A DNA stretch of 64,000 nt from Haematococcus lacustris (lineage: Eukaryota; Chlorophyta; Chlorophyceae; Chlamydomonadales; Haematococcaceae), in NCBI GenBank assembly GCA_030144725.1, contig JASKMD010000219.1, positions 186,001 to 250,000 of the forward strand, read 5' to 3'. Made by a program: the position numbers and the translations under genes. The notes under the pieces are model-generated. The model made no database searches. It saw only the letters and a list, made by a program, of their open reading frames with translations, and was not told the DNA's origin. Positions 38,058-49,655 of the stretch are shown here, one piece after another; the first letter of the stretch is position 1; each line of letters begins with the position of its first letter.

Positions 38058-38357
38058 TGTAACGTGCGGGGACGCAACGTCAGATGACCTTTTGACACAA
38101 GCTCGAAGGCCGGTCCAGTCGAGGCGGTGACTTCCGACTAGGGTGTTGGGTTACAGCGGTGTGTTGCGAGAATGGCTAGAGCTTAGAACGGGGCTCCCTG
38201 GGATCGAACCAGTTGTACTCACGAACGCAATGTCGCTAGTCTTTAACCTGCCAAATCTCACTCTACACGTGTAACCCGCGTCCCGCGACGGCTCGCATTC
38301 ACGAGACAGCCCAGACGACGCGAAGCGGCAATCTCTTCCAGAGGTGCGCACTTTACA
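38058..38357 (-). repeat. 5' LTR (300 bp)
   Basis: Partner of 32933-33234; starts TGTAAAGTGCGCACC on the minus strand and ends CACGTTACA next to the primer-binding-like site. Confidence 0.95.
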
Positions 38358-38640
38358 CTGAGCTGCTCCGCCATGCTGCCCATGCGCCGGCCATGGCTAT
38401 CCAGCCTTCTATAGCCAGCCTCTGCACACCGCCTCAAGCCCTGCAACCCATCCACGGTGCCCATAAGGGACTGCTCCACATCCCGCAGCCGCTGCACCTC
38501 AGCCTGTAGGTCACGGTTTGTCGCTTGTGACCTACTGGCAATGAGGGCCACCCAAATCCCACCGGAAGCGAGTTTCCAGGGATTGTCCCATCTACGTAGA
38601 TCTAATTGGTGGATTTGATGATCTACCAGCATAGTGGTTA

Positions 38641-39678
38641 TCTAGCAAAAAGGAGTTTTAGATGGGCGAATAGGGGCATCTACATCAACGCTGGATAGGC
38701 ACCGCAGCCATTACAATACATACATACACACGTCCTAGGCGACTGCTAGGCCCGATGACAAACACGGCCAGCATGCTGCTCACACCCACAATGGCACGCC
38801 TCACATTGTGATGCCTGCTGCCTGCAGCTGGGATGGCTCTTCTGGATCAGATGAAGGCACACCAGCTGGGCGGTGCAGTGCGGTGCGGTGCGGTGCGGTG
38901 CGGTGCGGTGCGGTGTGGTGCACACTGCAGTACAGAAGTACCTCGAGGAGAGCTAGGCTTCGAGAAGCCGGTCGAGGAGCCGGTCGAGGAGCCGGTCGAG
39001 GGGCGGGTCGAGGGGCGGGGCGAGGGGCGGGGCGAGGGGCGGGGCGAGGGGCGGGGCGAGGGGGCGGGGCGAGGGGGCGGGGCGAGGGGGCGGGGCGAGG
39101 GGGTGGGGCGAGGGGGCGGGGCGAGGGGCGGGGCGAGGGGCGGGGCGAGGGGCGGGGCGGGGCGGCTGATGTGTGTCCGAGATCACAAAGGTATGTTCAT
39201 TTGCCAGAATAATTGCGCTGCTTGCCTTAATACGCGTGCTTGGCCTTTCCTTGGTACTGCATCAGCCTCGGCCACCTAATTCAGAGCGCCACTACCGCTA
39301 CCGGCCCTGCGGTTACTACACGCCCAGGCACACCCGTCGATCAAACGGAACATCCAGTTGTATTGCCAAATCCTGTTCGCTGGTGCCTGGCGTCAGCTCA
39401 TGCGCCACCACTTGCTTCGTTGGCAATGGAGCACAGGCGCCTCGCACCCTCGCAATGCCGTCAGGGATACACGCAACGCGCCTGCAGATATCTCTCACGC
39501 TCACAAACAGTGCTTCAGCTTGGCTAGAGGCAGCCAATGCACACGTTGGTGAATGTGCGGCCTTGCCACAGCCAGGTCAGGCTACACACTGGCGGACGGT
39601 GTGACCCGGGCAACTCTCAAGCCCCACCCACTGCCACGTCACCCAGCGACGACAGTGGCTGCGAGTTGAGCAGGGTCA
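38641..39678. other. Unassigned interval with two G-rich minisatellites
   Basis: GGTGC pentamers (38871-38920) are followed by a GAGGGGCGGGGC-type minisatellite (about 38960-39165). The rest, to the kinase stop codon at 39679, would be its 3' UTR and intergenic DNA; I recognise nothing else. Confidence 0.6.
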
Positions 39679-41473
39679 CTAGAGTTGTGCGCTATGGGGT
39701 ACGCTGGAGGTGGTGGTTGTGTCAATAGATGCCCGTTCATCCATCTTCAGCAGATCAGCTGCTAGCTTCACAGCCGTAGGCCGGCGTTCTGGACTGCAGT
39801 AGCAGCAGCAACACGGACATTGGCAGATATGACAGGTTAACAGCCTGACAGGAACGCAATGAGCCTGGCAGGAACGCAATGAGCTAAGCTAAGCAAAACG
39901 AGATACCCACGCACCCACTCACCCACCCATCATATTTCATGCACGCTGCCACATCCTGAGCTGCCACAACACTTGTAGATACCTTGGTATGTAACATAAA
40001 TAGCACCATGTTGTCATCGTTGTATGACCCAAACAAGGCCAGGGATTCAAGCCGGGGCCGGAGCCGGGGCCAGGGCCAGGGCCAGGGCCGGGGCCAGGGC
40101 CAGGGCCAGGGCCAGGGCCAGGGCCAGGGCCAGGGCCAGGGCCAGGGCCAGGGCCAGGGCCAGGGCCAGGGCCAGGGCCGGGGCCAGAGCCGGGGCCAGG
40201 GCCAGGGCAGGGTTAGGGTTAGGGCCAGGGCCGGGGCAGGGTTAGGGTTAGGGTCAGGCTCTCACTCTTGCTCAGTGCACTTCAGGGCCAGGGCCGTGAG
40301 CTTCTTGGCGGCATCTGGGGCGTCAGCCCAACGGGGGTCAATGGCCTGCAGCCACCAGCAAGCAGCGGGCACTGCCAATGCCCTGGGCAGCAGCACAGGA
40401 TGTCCCGCGTGCGTGCCTTGCATGCCCTTTGCCTGCAGCTGATGTGCACTGAGCAACCTCAAGATCAGGCGCAGGTGAGGCTAGACTAGGCAGGGGAGGC
40501 CCAGAGTGGGTCCGGCCCGTGCCGATGACCAGGGCTGCACAGCTTTGGGGCCAGAGCTTGAGTCAGAGCAGTGGCCTGCCCGCACGCCCACTTTGGTGAA
40601 GGTGGCTTCATTTGCATTGTAGGCAGCCTCCATGACGTTCCTCAGCTGGACGCCCTTCAGCCTGTCCTTGCATACCAGCTGCAGCAGCACGATGCCTGCA
40701 GGGCGGTGCAGCACAGGTGCAGGGCAGAGGCAGAGGCAGCTGTGCAGCCTGCACCCAGCCACCCAGCCAGCCAGACAGACAGGTCAGCCACACAGCTCAT
40801 GGGGACATGGGGCAAGGCAATCTCTCGGCCCTCTCTAGCACGCTGCCCGGCCACAGCAGCAAATTGGCTGTACAGGCTGACAGTGGCTGCACCCCTGAGC
40901 TACCTGCTAGCTTCAAGACCCGCCAAACAGATGAGGCGTTGGAAGCCAGCACGATGGTGGTGATGGTGGTGGTGGTGGTGGTGGTGTGGGGTAGCTTGGT
41001 GTGGCATAGGGGTGGTGTTGGTGTGGCTGAAGAGGGGCCTTGCCAGATCATCCTGCCAAGCAGATGAGGTGCGTTGAAGGCAGCAAGGTGGGTGTCATGT
41101 GGCCTGTGGGGTGGAAGGGGGTGGCGTGGGACTAACCCAGGGCATAGATGTCCCATTTCCCCGTCACTTTGCCAAGCACGCATTCCGGCGGCATGTAGCC
41201 GGGGGTACCCTCCTGGAACACAGGGGCACTAGCAGGGCAGTGGCCAGCAACCCATGCACCATGCATACTTCAGACGTCACACCCCAGGCTTGAAGCACCG
41301 AGGCACAGTTGGGGGTGCTGTGCTTGTGCACCAGTAGAGTGAAGCCTGTAGACATTCAGCAATTGCATCCTGTGCTTTACTGTGCTACTTGGCTTGACTT
41401 CTACTGCGCAGTGTCAAGCTCAGGAGGATAGGGCTGGTGGGACAGCAGAGGGGTCAATGTGGTGCAAGCCACC

Positions 41474-41513
<40 letters not shown>

Positions 41514-44500
41514 AGCCTCCGCTGCTGCCGCTCCTTGCCACCCTTCAACTCCTTTGAACCCATTATTGGCCCGGTCTTCTTGACCCTTGCCTCTGCCGTT
41601 CATTATGAGCCTGCCTTTCATCCCCCGCCCCTGCCTTCCCAATCCCCCTGCTGACATTACGCCCATACCTTTCCCCCTTCCATGCCTTGCCCCCTCCTAC
41701 CAAGCGTGACGGGTCGCTGCCGTACTTGATATCTCGCACTAGCTTGGCCAGGCCCACATCACCCAACAGACCCACTAGCCCGTCCTTGTCCTCTGACAAC
41801 AGGATGTTCTGGGGCTGCAGGGCACACAACAGTGTTGGGCATCTTAGAGATCCCAAGGGGAGGCAGCGCCAGGGCAGGGGGCCAGGGTCCGGCCTACAGA
41901 CAACCAGGCCTACACCAGCTCCTACCCAGCTATGGGCAACACATGCGGCTAAGGCAGCAGCAGGTGGCCCAGGTCAAGGCAGCATCAGGCAGACACCAGG
42001 CATCAGCATTGGCCTGGCAGACACCAGGCTCAAACAAGGTGGCAGAGGGGGGAATGGAGGGGGAGGTTTGCTAGGGGCAAGGGCCAGCTGAGGTCTTGCC
42101 AGAGAACTATGCAAGGGGGAGGGGGTGTAAGGAGGAGGGGAGGGGGCGAGCATGAGATTGACAAGGGGCCATGAGACTGACAGGGGTGGTCACAACTGGC
42201 TTCACTGCATAGTAGCTGTGAGTGGTGGCTGGCTTTATGATTGGTAGGGTTAAGGTTAGGATCAGGATGGGTGGGTTTCACTTGAGACCCTGAACCTAAA
42301 CCTAATATGTGAGTGGTGGTTCAACCCTTACCTATGTGTGAGGCATAACATGGAACAAGCTGTGCAGTGCCATTGCGAGGTGTAGCGAGGTGTTTGGGCA
42401 TGCAGGCATCTAAGCAAACTCTGGAGGAGTGCATATGAACATAATGCACCTTAGCTACATATGATTACATGCGAGAAGTGTTTGCACAGAGTAAAGTGCC
42501 TACACAGAGCTACACGTGACGCTGAAGCTGATAACGCCCCTCCGGTTGCGTATACTGTGTGGCATGGATATCCGGGGTGACATGGTTCTCCCCGGAAGTC
42601 GATGGTTCTCCCAAACCGCTGCACCGATGCGAGTGTCAACCGTGGCGTGGCGTGGCGTGGCGTGGCGTGGCGTGGCGTGGCGTGGCGTGGCGTGGCGTGG
42701 CGTGGCGTGGCGTGGCGTGGCGTGGCGTGGCGTGGCGTGGCGTGGCGTGGCGTGGCGTGGCGTGGCGTGGCGTGGCGTGGCGTGGCGTGGCGTGGCGTGG
42801 CGTGGCGTGGCGTGGCGTGGCGTGGCGTGGCGTGGCGTGGCGTGGCGTGGCGTGGCGTGGCGTGGCGTGGCGTGGCGTGGCGTGGCGTGGCGTGGCGTGG
42901 CGTGGCGTGGCGTGGCGTGGCGTGGCGTGGCGTGGCGTGGCGTGGCGTGGCGTGGCGTGGCGTGGCGTGGCGTGGCGTGGCGTGGCGTGGCGTGGCGTGG
43001 CGTGGCGTGGCGTGGCGTGGCGTGGCGTGGCGTGGCGTGGCGTGGCGTGGCGTGGCGTGGCGTGGCGTGGCGTGGCGTGGCGTGGCGTGGCGTGGCGTGG
43101 CGTGGCGTGGCGTGGCGTGGCGTGGCGTGGCGTGGCGTGGCGTGGCGTGGCGTGGCGTGGCGTGGCGTGGCGTGGCGTGGCGTGGCGTGGCGTGGCGTGG
43201 CGTGGCGTGGCGTGGCGTGGCGTGGCGTGGCGTGGCGTGGCGTGGCGTGGCGTGGCGTGGCGTGGCGTGGCGTGGCGTGGCGTGGCGTGGCGTGGCGTGG
43301 CGTGGCGTGGCGTGGCGTGGCGTGGCGTGGCGTGGCGTGGCGTGGCGTGGCGTGGCGTGGCGTGGCGTGGCGTGGCGTGGCGTGGCGTGGCGTGGCGTGG
43401 CGTGGCGTGGCGTGGCGTGGCGTGGCGTGGCGTGGCGTGGCGTGGCGTGGCGTGGCGTGGCGTGGCGTGGCGTGGCGTGGCGTGGCGTGGCGTGGCGTGG
43501 CGTGGCGTGGCGTGGCGTGGCGTGGCGTGGCGTGGCGTGGCGTGGCGTGGCGTGGCGTGGCGTGGCGTGGCGTGGCGTGGCGTGGCGTGGCGTGGCGTGG
43601 CGTGGCGTGGCGTGGCGTGGCGTGGCGTGGCGTGGCGTGGCGTGGCGTGGCGTGGCGTGGCGCGGCGTGGCGCGGCGCGGCGCGGCGTGGCGTGGCGTGG
43701 CGTGACATCACCTTCCACAACATATTCCACGAGGTATTTTGGAAGTGTATGAGAACGTCAAGAATCTCGAGAACCGAGAAGTGTCAAGAGTTAAGACTTG
43801 ACGTGAGTCAAAGCCCTGGCCAATACTAGCCAAGTGACTGTGCACCCAGGATGGCTTGTGAGGGGAGGGTGGGGTAGGGGAAGGGTGGGGTTAGGGTGGG
43901 GAAGGGGTAGTGAGAGTGGCGTATGGCTCGTGAGGATATAAGGTTCGGGCCTCTGCCCCTACCCAGCCCTGTGTCCTAAGCACACGGCACCTGCCTTTAT
44001 GTCGCAGTGCACCACGCTCATGGAGTGAAGGAACATGAGACCGCGCGCCACATGCCACACCACCTGCACCGCAACACAACACACCACACCACACCACGCC
44101 ACTCCCAGCACATGGCTGCCAACAGAGCAGGGGAGGGTGGGACCAGCCTCCCACCTTTCTCTCCCCTTTCTTGCCCTCCCTCACCTTCCGCATCTTCCCT
44201 AGCCCTCACCTACCATCCCGCGCCCCTCCCAGACCACAAGCCACCCCCGTTTTCCCTCCCACCCCACAGCACCCTCCCCTACCGCACCAAAGCTGCGCCA
44301 ACCCCACCCGCAAGCCACCTGCCTTGATGCATTGCTTCCATGTCAGGGGCGGGTGCTGGCTGCGTGCAGGTGCAGCAAAGGGCATGTTGCCCCCCGCTGA
44401 GCTGCCTGCCGAGGGCAGGGCGCTAGCAGCGGCAGGCCACATCAAGGAGTAGTCCCCTTGACCTTGGTCCGCGCCAAACAGGTTGTCGTGAAGGGAGCCC

Positions 44501-47500
44501 AAGGGGACCAGCTGGTAGACAAGGATGCCCTGGAGCACGTGGACAGCCAGAAATATAAAGGAGGAAAACAAAAGGAGAAAATAAATAAGCAAACAAATAG
44601 CAGTAGCAGCAGCGGCGGCGGCAAGACGGCGACGACAGTGACGACAATGACAACGATGACGACGACGACGGCGGCGACGACAACAAATTCTTAGTAAGTA
44701 GCACAAGAACAAGAACATTAACACAAACTCAACATTGGGCATGCGTTTGTGCACCGCGGCCACCACTGCCTGGGGGAGCGCTAATTGCATGAAGGGTGTG
44801 GGTAGGGCATGCCCGGCTGGGTCCGAGAATTGACCTAGTGCCGCCCATCTCCCTCATGATGGAAAGGTATGCATCAGGCTGCTGCGGCACTGCCAGCCCC
44901 GACCTCCCACCCTGCCTGCCCCCCCGCCTGCCTCCTCTTCCCAGCCTGGCAACTGTGGTGCCTGGCCTGAGCTGAGGCTGTGGCCCCTGGCAACCACCTC
45001 TTCAGGGCAGGTGCCGATGAGGGGGATGATGTTCGGGTGGCTGGTGTTGGACAGCACTTTGCACTCCTTCTTGAAATGGCGGATGCCCTGCACAGGGAGC
45101 GTCAGGCAGGGGAAGAGGGGAATGCAGGCAGGCTAGGGTTGAGGTAGGTAGGCAGGGGGGAAGTAGGCATGCGAGCAAGCAGGCGCCTTGTCACACTGTC
45201 CATCACAGTTCGGTCTGGGCCAAACTGTATCTGGGCCAAACTGTATCTGGGCTAGTGAAAAGTAAGGATGGCAGCTGTGGTTGTGCTACTGCTGGGCAGG
45301 GTGGTTGGTTCAAGGGGTCCTGCTCTCAGTGCATCCCAGCCCCCTCCATCCAGCCGCATCCCTCCCTCCTCATCTACACTGCCCCCAACCTAGCCTCCCG
45401 GCCCTCCTCACCAACCACACATGTTCTGCTGACTTCTCTCACCACACGCTCCAAACTAGGCTGGAATGGAAAGACAAGGTTAGTTGCGGCTACATGGTGG
45501 TTGGGGTCATCACAGCTCCACCCTCCTCACCCCTCCCATCCCCTACCTTTACTCGCCCTCTCTGCACCTGCCCGCCCCTTTTTGGCACACCCCCACCAAC
45601 CCCTGCCGCCTCCTGCCTTACACCCACCTCTGGGTTCATCTTAGTGATGGGCTTCTTCACTGCCACATGCAGCTGCTGCAGGTAGCCAGAGTACACCATG
45701 GCAAAGCCGCCTTTACCCAGCCGCTTTGCTTCGCTGAAGTTCTGCGGACACCAGCGCCGCACACACCCCTCCCCTAACCCCGCCCCGCCCCGCCCCGCCC
45801 CGCCCCGCCCCGCCCCGCCCCGCCCCGCCCCGCCCCGCCCCGCCCCGCCCCGCCCCGCCCCGCCCCGCCCCGCCCCGCGCCGCCCCGCGCCGCCCCGCGC
45901 CGCCCCGCCCCGCCCCGCCCCGCCCCGCCCCGCCCCGCCCCGCCCCGCCCCGCCCCGCCCCGCCCCGCCCCGCCCCGCCCCGCCCCGCCCCGCCCCGCCC
46001 CGCCCCGCCCCGCCCCGCCCCGCCCCGCCCCGCCCCGCCCCGCCCCGCCCCGCCCCGCCCCGCCCCGCCCCGCCCCGCCCCGCCCCGCCCCGCCCCGCCC
46101 CGCCCCGCCCCGCCCCGCCCCGCCCCGCCCCGCCCCGCCCCGCCCCGCCCCGCCCCGCCCCGCCCCGCCCCGCCCCGCCCCGCCCCGCCCCGCCCCGCCC
46201 CGCCCCGCCCCGCCCCGCCCCGCCCCGCCCCGCCCCGCCCCGCCCCGCCCCGCCCCGCCCCGCCCCGCCCCGCCCCGCCCCGCCCCGCCCCGCCCCGCCC
46301 CGCCCCGCCCCGCCCCGCCCCGCCCCGCCCCGCCCCGCCCCGCCCCGCCCCGCCCCGCCCCGCCCCGCCCCGCCCCGCCCCGCCCCGCCCCGCCCCGCCC
46401 CGCCCCGCCCCGCCCCGCCCCGCCCCGCCCCGCCCCGCCCCGCCCCGCCCCGCCCCGCCCCGCCCCGCCCCGCCCCGCCCCGCCCCGCCCCGCCCCGCCC
46501 CGCCCCGCCCCGCCCCGCCCCGCCCCGCCCCGCCCCGCCCCGCCCCGCCCCGCCCCGCCCCGCCCCGCCCCGCCCCGCCCCGCCCCGCCCCGCCCCGCCC
46601 CGCCCCGCCCCGCCCCGCCCCGCCCCGCCCCGCCCCGCCCCGCCCCGCCCCGCCCCGCCCCGCCCCGCCCCGCCCCGCCCCGCCCCGCCCCGCCCCGCCC
46701 CGCCCCGCCCCGCCCCGCCCCGCCCCGCCCCGCCCCGCCCCGCCCCGCCCCGCCCCGCCCCGCCCCGCCCCGCCCCGCCGCCGCGCCGCCCCGCGCCGCG
46801 CCGCCCCGCGCCGCCCCGCCCCGCGCCGCCCCGCCCCGCGCCGCCCCGCGCCCGCCGCCGCGCCGCCCGCGCCGCCCCGCCCCGCGCCGCCCCGCCCCGC
46901 CCCGCCCCGCCCCGCCCCGCCCCGCCCCGCCCCGCCCCGCCCCGCCCCGCCCCGCCCCGCCCCGCCCCGCCCCGCCCCGCCCCGCCCCGCCCCGCCCCGC
47001 CCCGCCCCGCCCCGCCCCGCCCCGCCCCGCCCCGCCCCGCCCCGCCCCGCCCCGCCCCGCCCCGCCCGCCCCGCCCCGCCCCGCCCCGCCCCGCCCCGCC
47101 CCGCCCCGCCCCGCCCCGCCCCGCCCCGCCCCGCCCCGCCCCGCCCCGCCCCGCCCCGCCCCGCCCCGCCCCGCCCCGCCCCGCCCCGCCCCGCCCCGCC
47201 CCGCCCCGCCCCGCCCCGCCCCGCCCCGCCCCGCCCCGCCCCGCCCCGCCCCGCCCCGCCCCGCCCCGCCCCGCCCCGCCCCGCCCCGCCCCGCCCCGCC
47301 CCGCCCCGCCCCGCCCCGCCCCGCCCCGCCCCGCCCCGCCCCGCCCCGCCCCGCCCCGCCCCGCCCCGCCCCGCCCCGCCCCGCCCCGCCCCGCCCCGCC
47401 CCGCCCCGCCCCGCCCCGCCCCGCCCCGCCCCGCCCCGCCCCGCCCCGCCCCGCCCCGCCCCGCCCCGCCCCGCCCCGCCCCGCCCCGCCCCGCCCCGCC

Positions 47501-48230
47501 CCGCCCCGCCCCGCCCCGCCCCGCCCCGCCCCGCCCCGCCCCGCCCCGCCCCGCCCCGCCCCGCCCCGCCCCGCCCCGCCCCGCCCCGCCCCGCCCCGCC
47601 CCGCCCCGCCCCGCCCCGCCCCGCCCCGCCCCGCCCCGCCCCGCCCCGCCCCGCCCCGCCCCGCCCCGCCCCGCCCCGCCCCGCCCCGCCCCGCCCCGCC
47701 CCGCCCCGCCCCGCCCCGCCCCGCCCCGCCCCGCCCCGCCCCGCCCCGCCCCGCCCCGCCCCGCCCCGCCCCGCCCCGCCCCGCCCCGCCCCGCCCCGCC
47801 CCGCCCCGCCCCGCCCCGCCCCGCCCCGCCCCGCCCCGCCCCGCCCCGCCCCGCCCCGCCCCGCCCCGCCCCGCCCCGCCCCGCCCCGCCCCGCCCCGCC
47901 CCGCCCCGCCCCGCCCCGCCCCGCCCCGCCCCGCCCCGCCCCGCCCCGCCCCGCCCCGCCCCGCCCCGCCCCGCCCCTGGTGTCACTGCCTCTACTGTGC
48001 AGCTCACTAGGTGACTGCCTGGGGCAAGTCCCTTCACTATCAAAGTGCTAGCAAGCCAGGCAGTTCTCTAGAGAATGAGTGTGTGAGCGTGTGTTTAAGG
48101 GTGAGTCAGTGGCTCACATTGGTTGCATCCTTCAGCTGCATCAGGGTGTACTTATTGCGCATGGCCAAGCAGTTGATTAGGCTTGCTGAGGGCTGCGATG
48201 GCTGCGACTGCACCTGAGCCTGTAGGGAAA

Positions 48231-48285
<55 letters not shown>

Positions 48286-48875
48286 GGGGGACTGCTGCTG
48301 GGTGGGCTGCTGGTATTGGAACTGCCACTGCTGCTGCTGAAACTGGGGTGGCGAAGGGGCCTGCTGCTGCACCTGCTGCACGTGGGCGGGCTCATGCCTT
48401 GGTCTGCTGCACGTCTGGGGGGTCACGAGGGGGTAGGTGGTAGGCCTGGCGGTCACATGGGCCATGACTGGGCCCTTGGTGGGGCTCAGTCGGGGTATGC
48501 CAATGGGAGGGGCAGGATGCGGGATGTTGTATAGCCGTAGGGTGGGTGTGGCTGGGGTGAGAGGGTGGGTGGGTGGGGCAGGGTGGGTGGGGCTGGGGTG
48601 GGTGGGGTGGAAGGAGCCAGAAGGGGGGGAGCGGCGCTCATAAGCGATGTCCATGGCCAGCCGGCCTGCTCGGTTGGGGATGGACTTAAGGTGGGGTGTG
48701 TGGTTCAGAAGCAAGCGCATCACCCCCCAGTGACCCCGTTGGGCAGCCTTGTGCAGGGCGGTGCAGCCTTCCTGCAGGGGAGGGTAAGGGGAGGGGGGGC
48801 GCACAAGTGAGCAACGGAGGGCAGGAGTGGGAGGGGGCAGGGCGAGGACAGGTTGAAGTGGCAGTGATCTAATTT

Positions 48876-48956
<81 letters not shown>

Positions 48957-49655
48957 CTGAAGATCAAAGAATGTAGAATGAAGTGGCGGCATCGAGACAG
49001 TTGATGCGCTGGATATACTGCTGCCGTCACCGCCAGGTCAGGCATGGGAGCAGGTGCCAGGGGGCGCAGGCATGGGAGCAGGCAGTGTGAGTGCATGCCA
49101 TCTCACAGCCCATGGCCCTGAACCCCTCCCCCCCCCCTTTCCTCCACCAGGTGCACTATCAGCTCAGCCATAGCTACAGGCAGCAATTCATGCCATACTA
49201 ACACCACACCACCTCCCTGCTGTCATGAGCCAACCTTAAGCCGATTGTGGGAGTGATCAACCACCACCACTCTAACCCGGGCAGCCACTCCATCCCTGCA
49301 GCAGGCAGGCACTCCTCCCCTCCACACATACGCACATTATCTTGCTGCGATGTATTGGCGGAACGCTTCAGCAACTCCGTAACCAGCGCTACACACACAC
49401 TGTCAGGGTGCTTGGGGTGCCCGGCCGCTATGTGCAGGGGCGTCTCCCCGTCGCTGTTGCCCTCGTTCAGTCTAGCGGCGCATCTCTGGACCGCGCGAGG
49501 TGAACATGGCAGGAAAAACAAGGTCAGCATCGGAGCCCGTCGAGTGGGGAACTACAAGATGCGCGGACCCGCAACACAAGCTGCCAATCCGTAAGGCTTC
49601 CAGCTTCGATGGCCTTCAAGATGGCACGTGTTGTGCCCCTGAAGCAACGTATCAT
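39679..49655 (-). CDS. Ankyrin-repeat protein kinase (IRAK/Pelle-RLK-like), 12 exons, 619 aa
   Basis: Exons: 49655-49569, 49485-49336, 48771-48118, 45741-45628, 45087-44998, 44529-44323, 44063-43995, 41814-41701, 41212-41137, 40695-40592, 40345-40266, 39793-39679. Every junction agrees in phase and the total is exactly 620 codons. Ankyrin repeats: [15 protein letters not shown] and [21 protein letters not shown] Pro/His then Gln-rich linker with a 17-Gln run leads to [20 protein letters not shown]. Kinase: [11 protein letters not shown] loop, VAVKK lysine, HFKKECKVL alpha-C Glu, [14 protein letters not shown] hinge, HCDIKPQNILL catalytic loop (HRD read as HCD), GDVGLAK (DFG as DVG), [16 protein letters not shown], and DPERRPT at the end. 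All catalytic residues are kept, so an active soluble Ser/Thr (or dual) kinase is likely. There is no transmembrane segment. Two introns use GC donors. Confidence 0.93.
40065..40215. repeat. (CCAGGG)n array in the last kinase intron
   Basis: About 20 copies with occasional CCGGGG units, grading into GGGTTA-like units at 40211-40252. It lies between kinase exons 12 and 11. Confidence 0.9.
41479..41514. repeat. (CTG)12 tract
   Basis: Perfect CTG triplets in the intron between the 41814-41701 and 41212-41137 kinase exons. Confidence 0.9.
42641..43703. repeat. (CGTGG)n pentamer array, ~212 copies, in a kinase intron
   Basis: A 1.06-kb array, perfect except for several CGCGG units in the last 45 bp. 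It sits inside the 43994-41815 intron; the kinase pre-mRNA carries it as (CCACG)n. That intron starts with GC rather than GT. Confidence 0.97.
44590..44695. repeat. Triplet-rich tract (AGC, GGC, GACGA)
   Basis: Mixed AGC, GGC and GAC/ACG triplets in the kinase intron between 44998 and 44529. Confidence 0.7.
45777..47977. repeat. (CCCCG)n pentamer array, ~440 copies, in a kinase intron
   Basis: A 2.2-kb array, perfect over long stretches, with variant blocks (GCGCC units) at about 45877-45902 and 46779-46895 and a single-base slip near 47065. It starts 35 bp before kinase exon 4's acceptor side and lies wholly in the 48117-45742 intron, so the kinase transcript contains (GGGGC)n, strongly predicted to form G-quadruplexes. 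Confidence 0.97.
48878..48953. repeat. (CAG)n tract, ~25 copies
   Basis: Perfect CAG triplets in the intron between the two ankyrin exons (49335-48772); separate from the coding (CTG)17 at 48234-48284 that encodes polyglutamine. Confidence 0.95.

Larger units (their letters stand above)
32933..38357 (-). mobile_element. Chromodomain Ty3/gypsy LTR retrotransposon, 5.4 kb, young, gag/protease-defective
   Basis: Direct LTRs at 32933-33234 and 38058-38357 differ by one visible 2-bp indel. Each runs TG...CA, and the 5-bp duplication CTGAG flanks the whole (32928-32932 and 38358-38362). In element orientation, a TGG-initiated primer-binding-like site (TGGTTTCCGACCCCGAG) starts 2 nt inside the 5' LTR, and a polypurine tract (GGAGGGGGAGGAA) abuts the 3' LTR. 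The interior holds one long pol frame. The 1.1 kb where gag and protease belong has only short broken frames, with no visible zinc knuckle or DTGA motif, so this copy is non-autonomous despite its youth. Confidence 0.95.
31618..38640 (-). mobile_element. Repeat family 'GCGTTCCC', copy B, interrupted by an LTR retrotransposon
   Basis: The plus strand starts CAGGCGTTCCCAACTACC and is ~90% like copy C for its first kilobase. Minus-strand coding remnants share MKMTGKQLQTYLQFHKLEVH (about 32340) and HVGGRY..LL.LLQLMSLRT (about 32640) with copy C; relative to C, the section between DGQQQ and HVGGRY is deleted. The LTR element entered at 32928-32932 (CTGAG, repeated at 38358-38362). The minus frame from 38632 (coiled-coil-like, ATNRDLQAEVQRLRDVEQSL) reads into the LTR and may be this element's upstream coding part. 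The far terminus was not found, so the right limit is approximate. Confidence 0.6.

Noticed and set aside
42500..43829. Several ~400-codon frames of Trp-Arg-Gly-Val-Ala or Arg-His-Ala-Thr-Pro repeats
   Set aside because: Readings of the CGTGG array in a kinase intron.
45698..48043. 770-codon frames of Pro-Ala-Pro-Pro-Arg or Gly-Ala-Gly-Arg-Gly on both strands
   Set aside because: Readings of the CCCCG array in a kinase intron; both strands are open only because the unit lacks stops.
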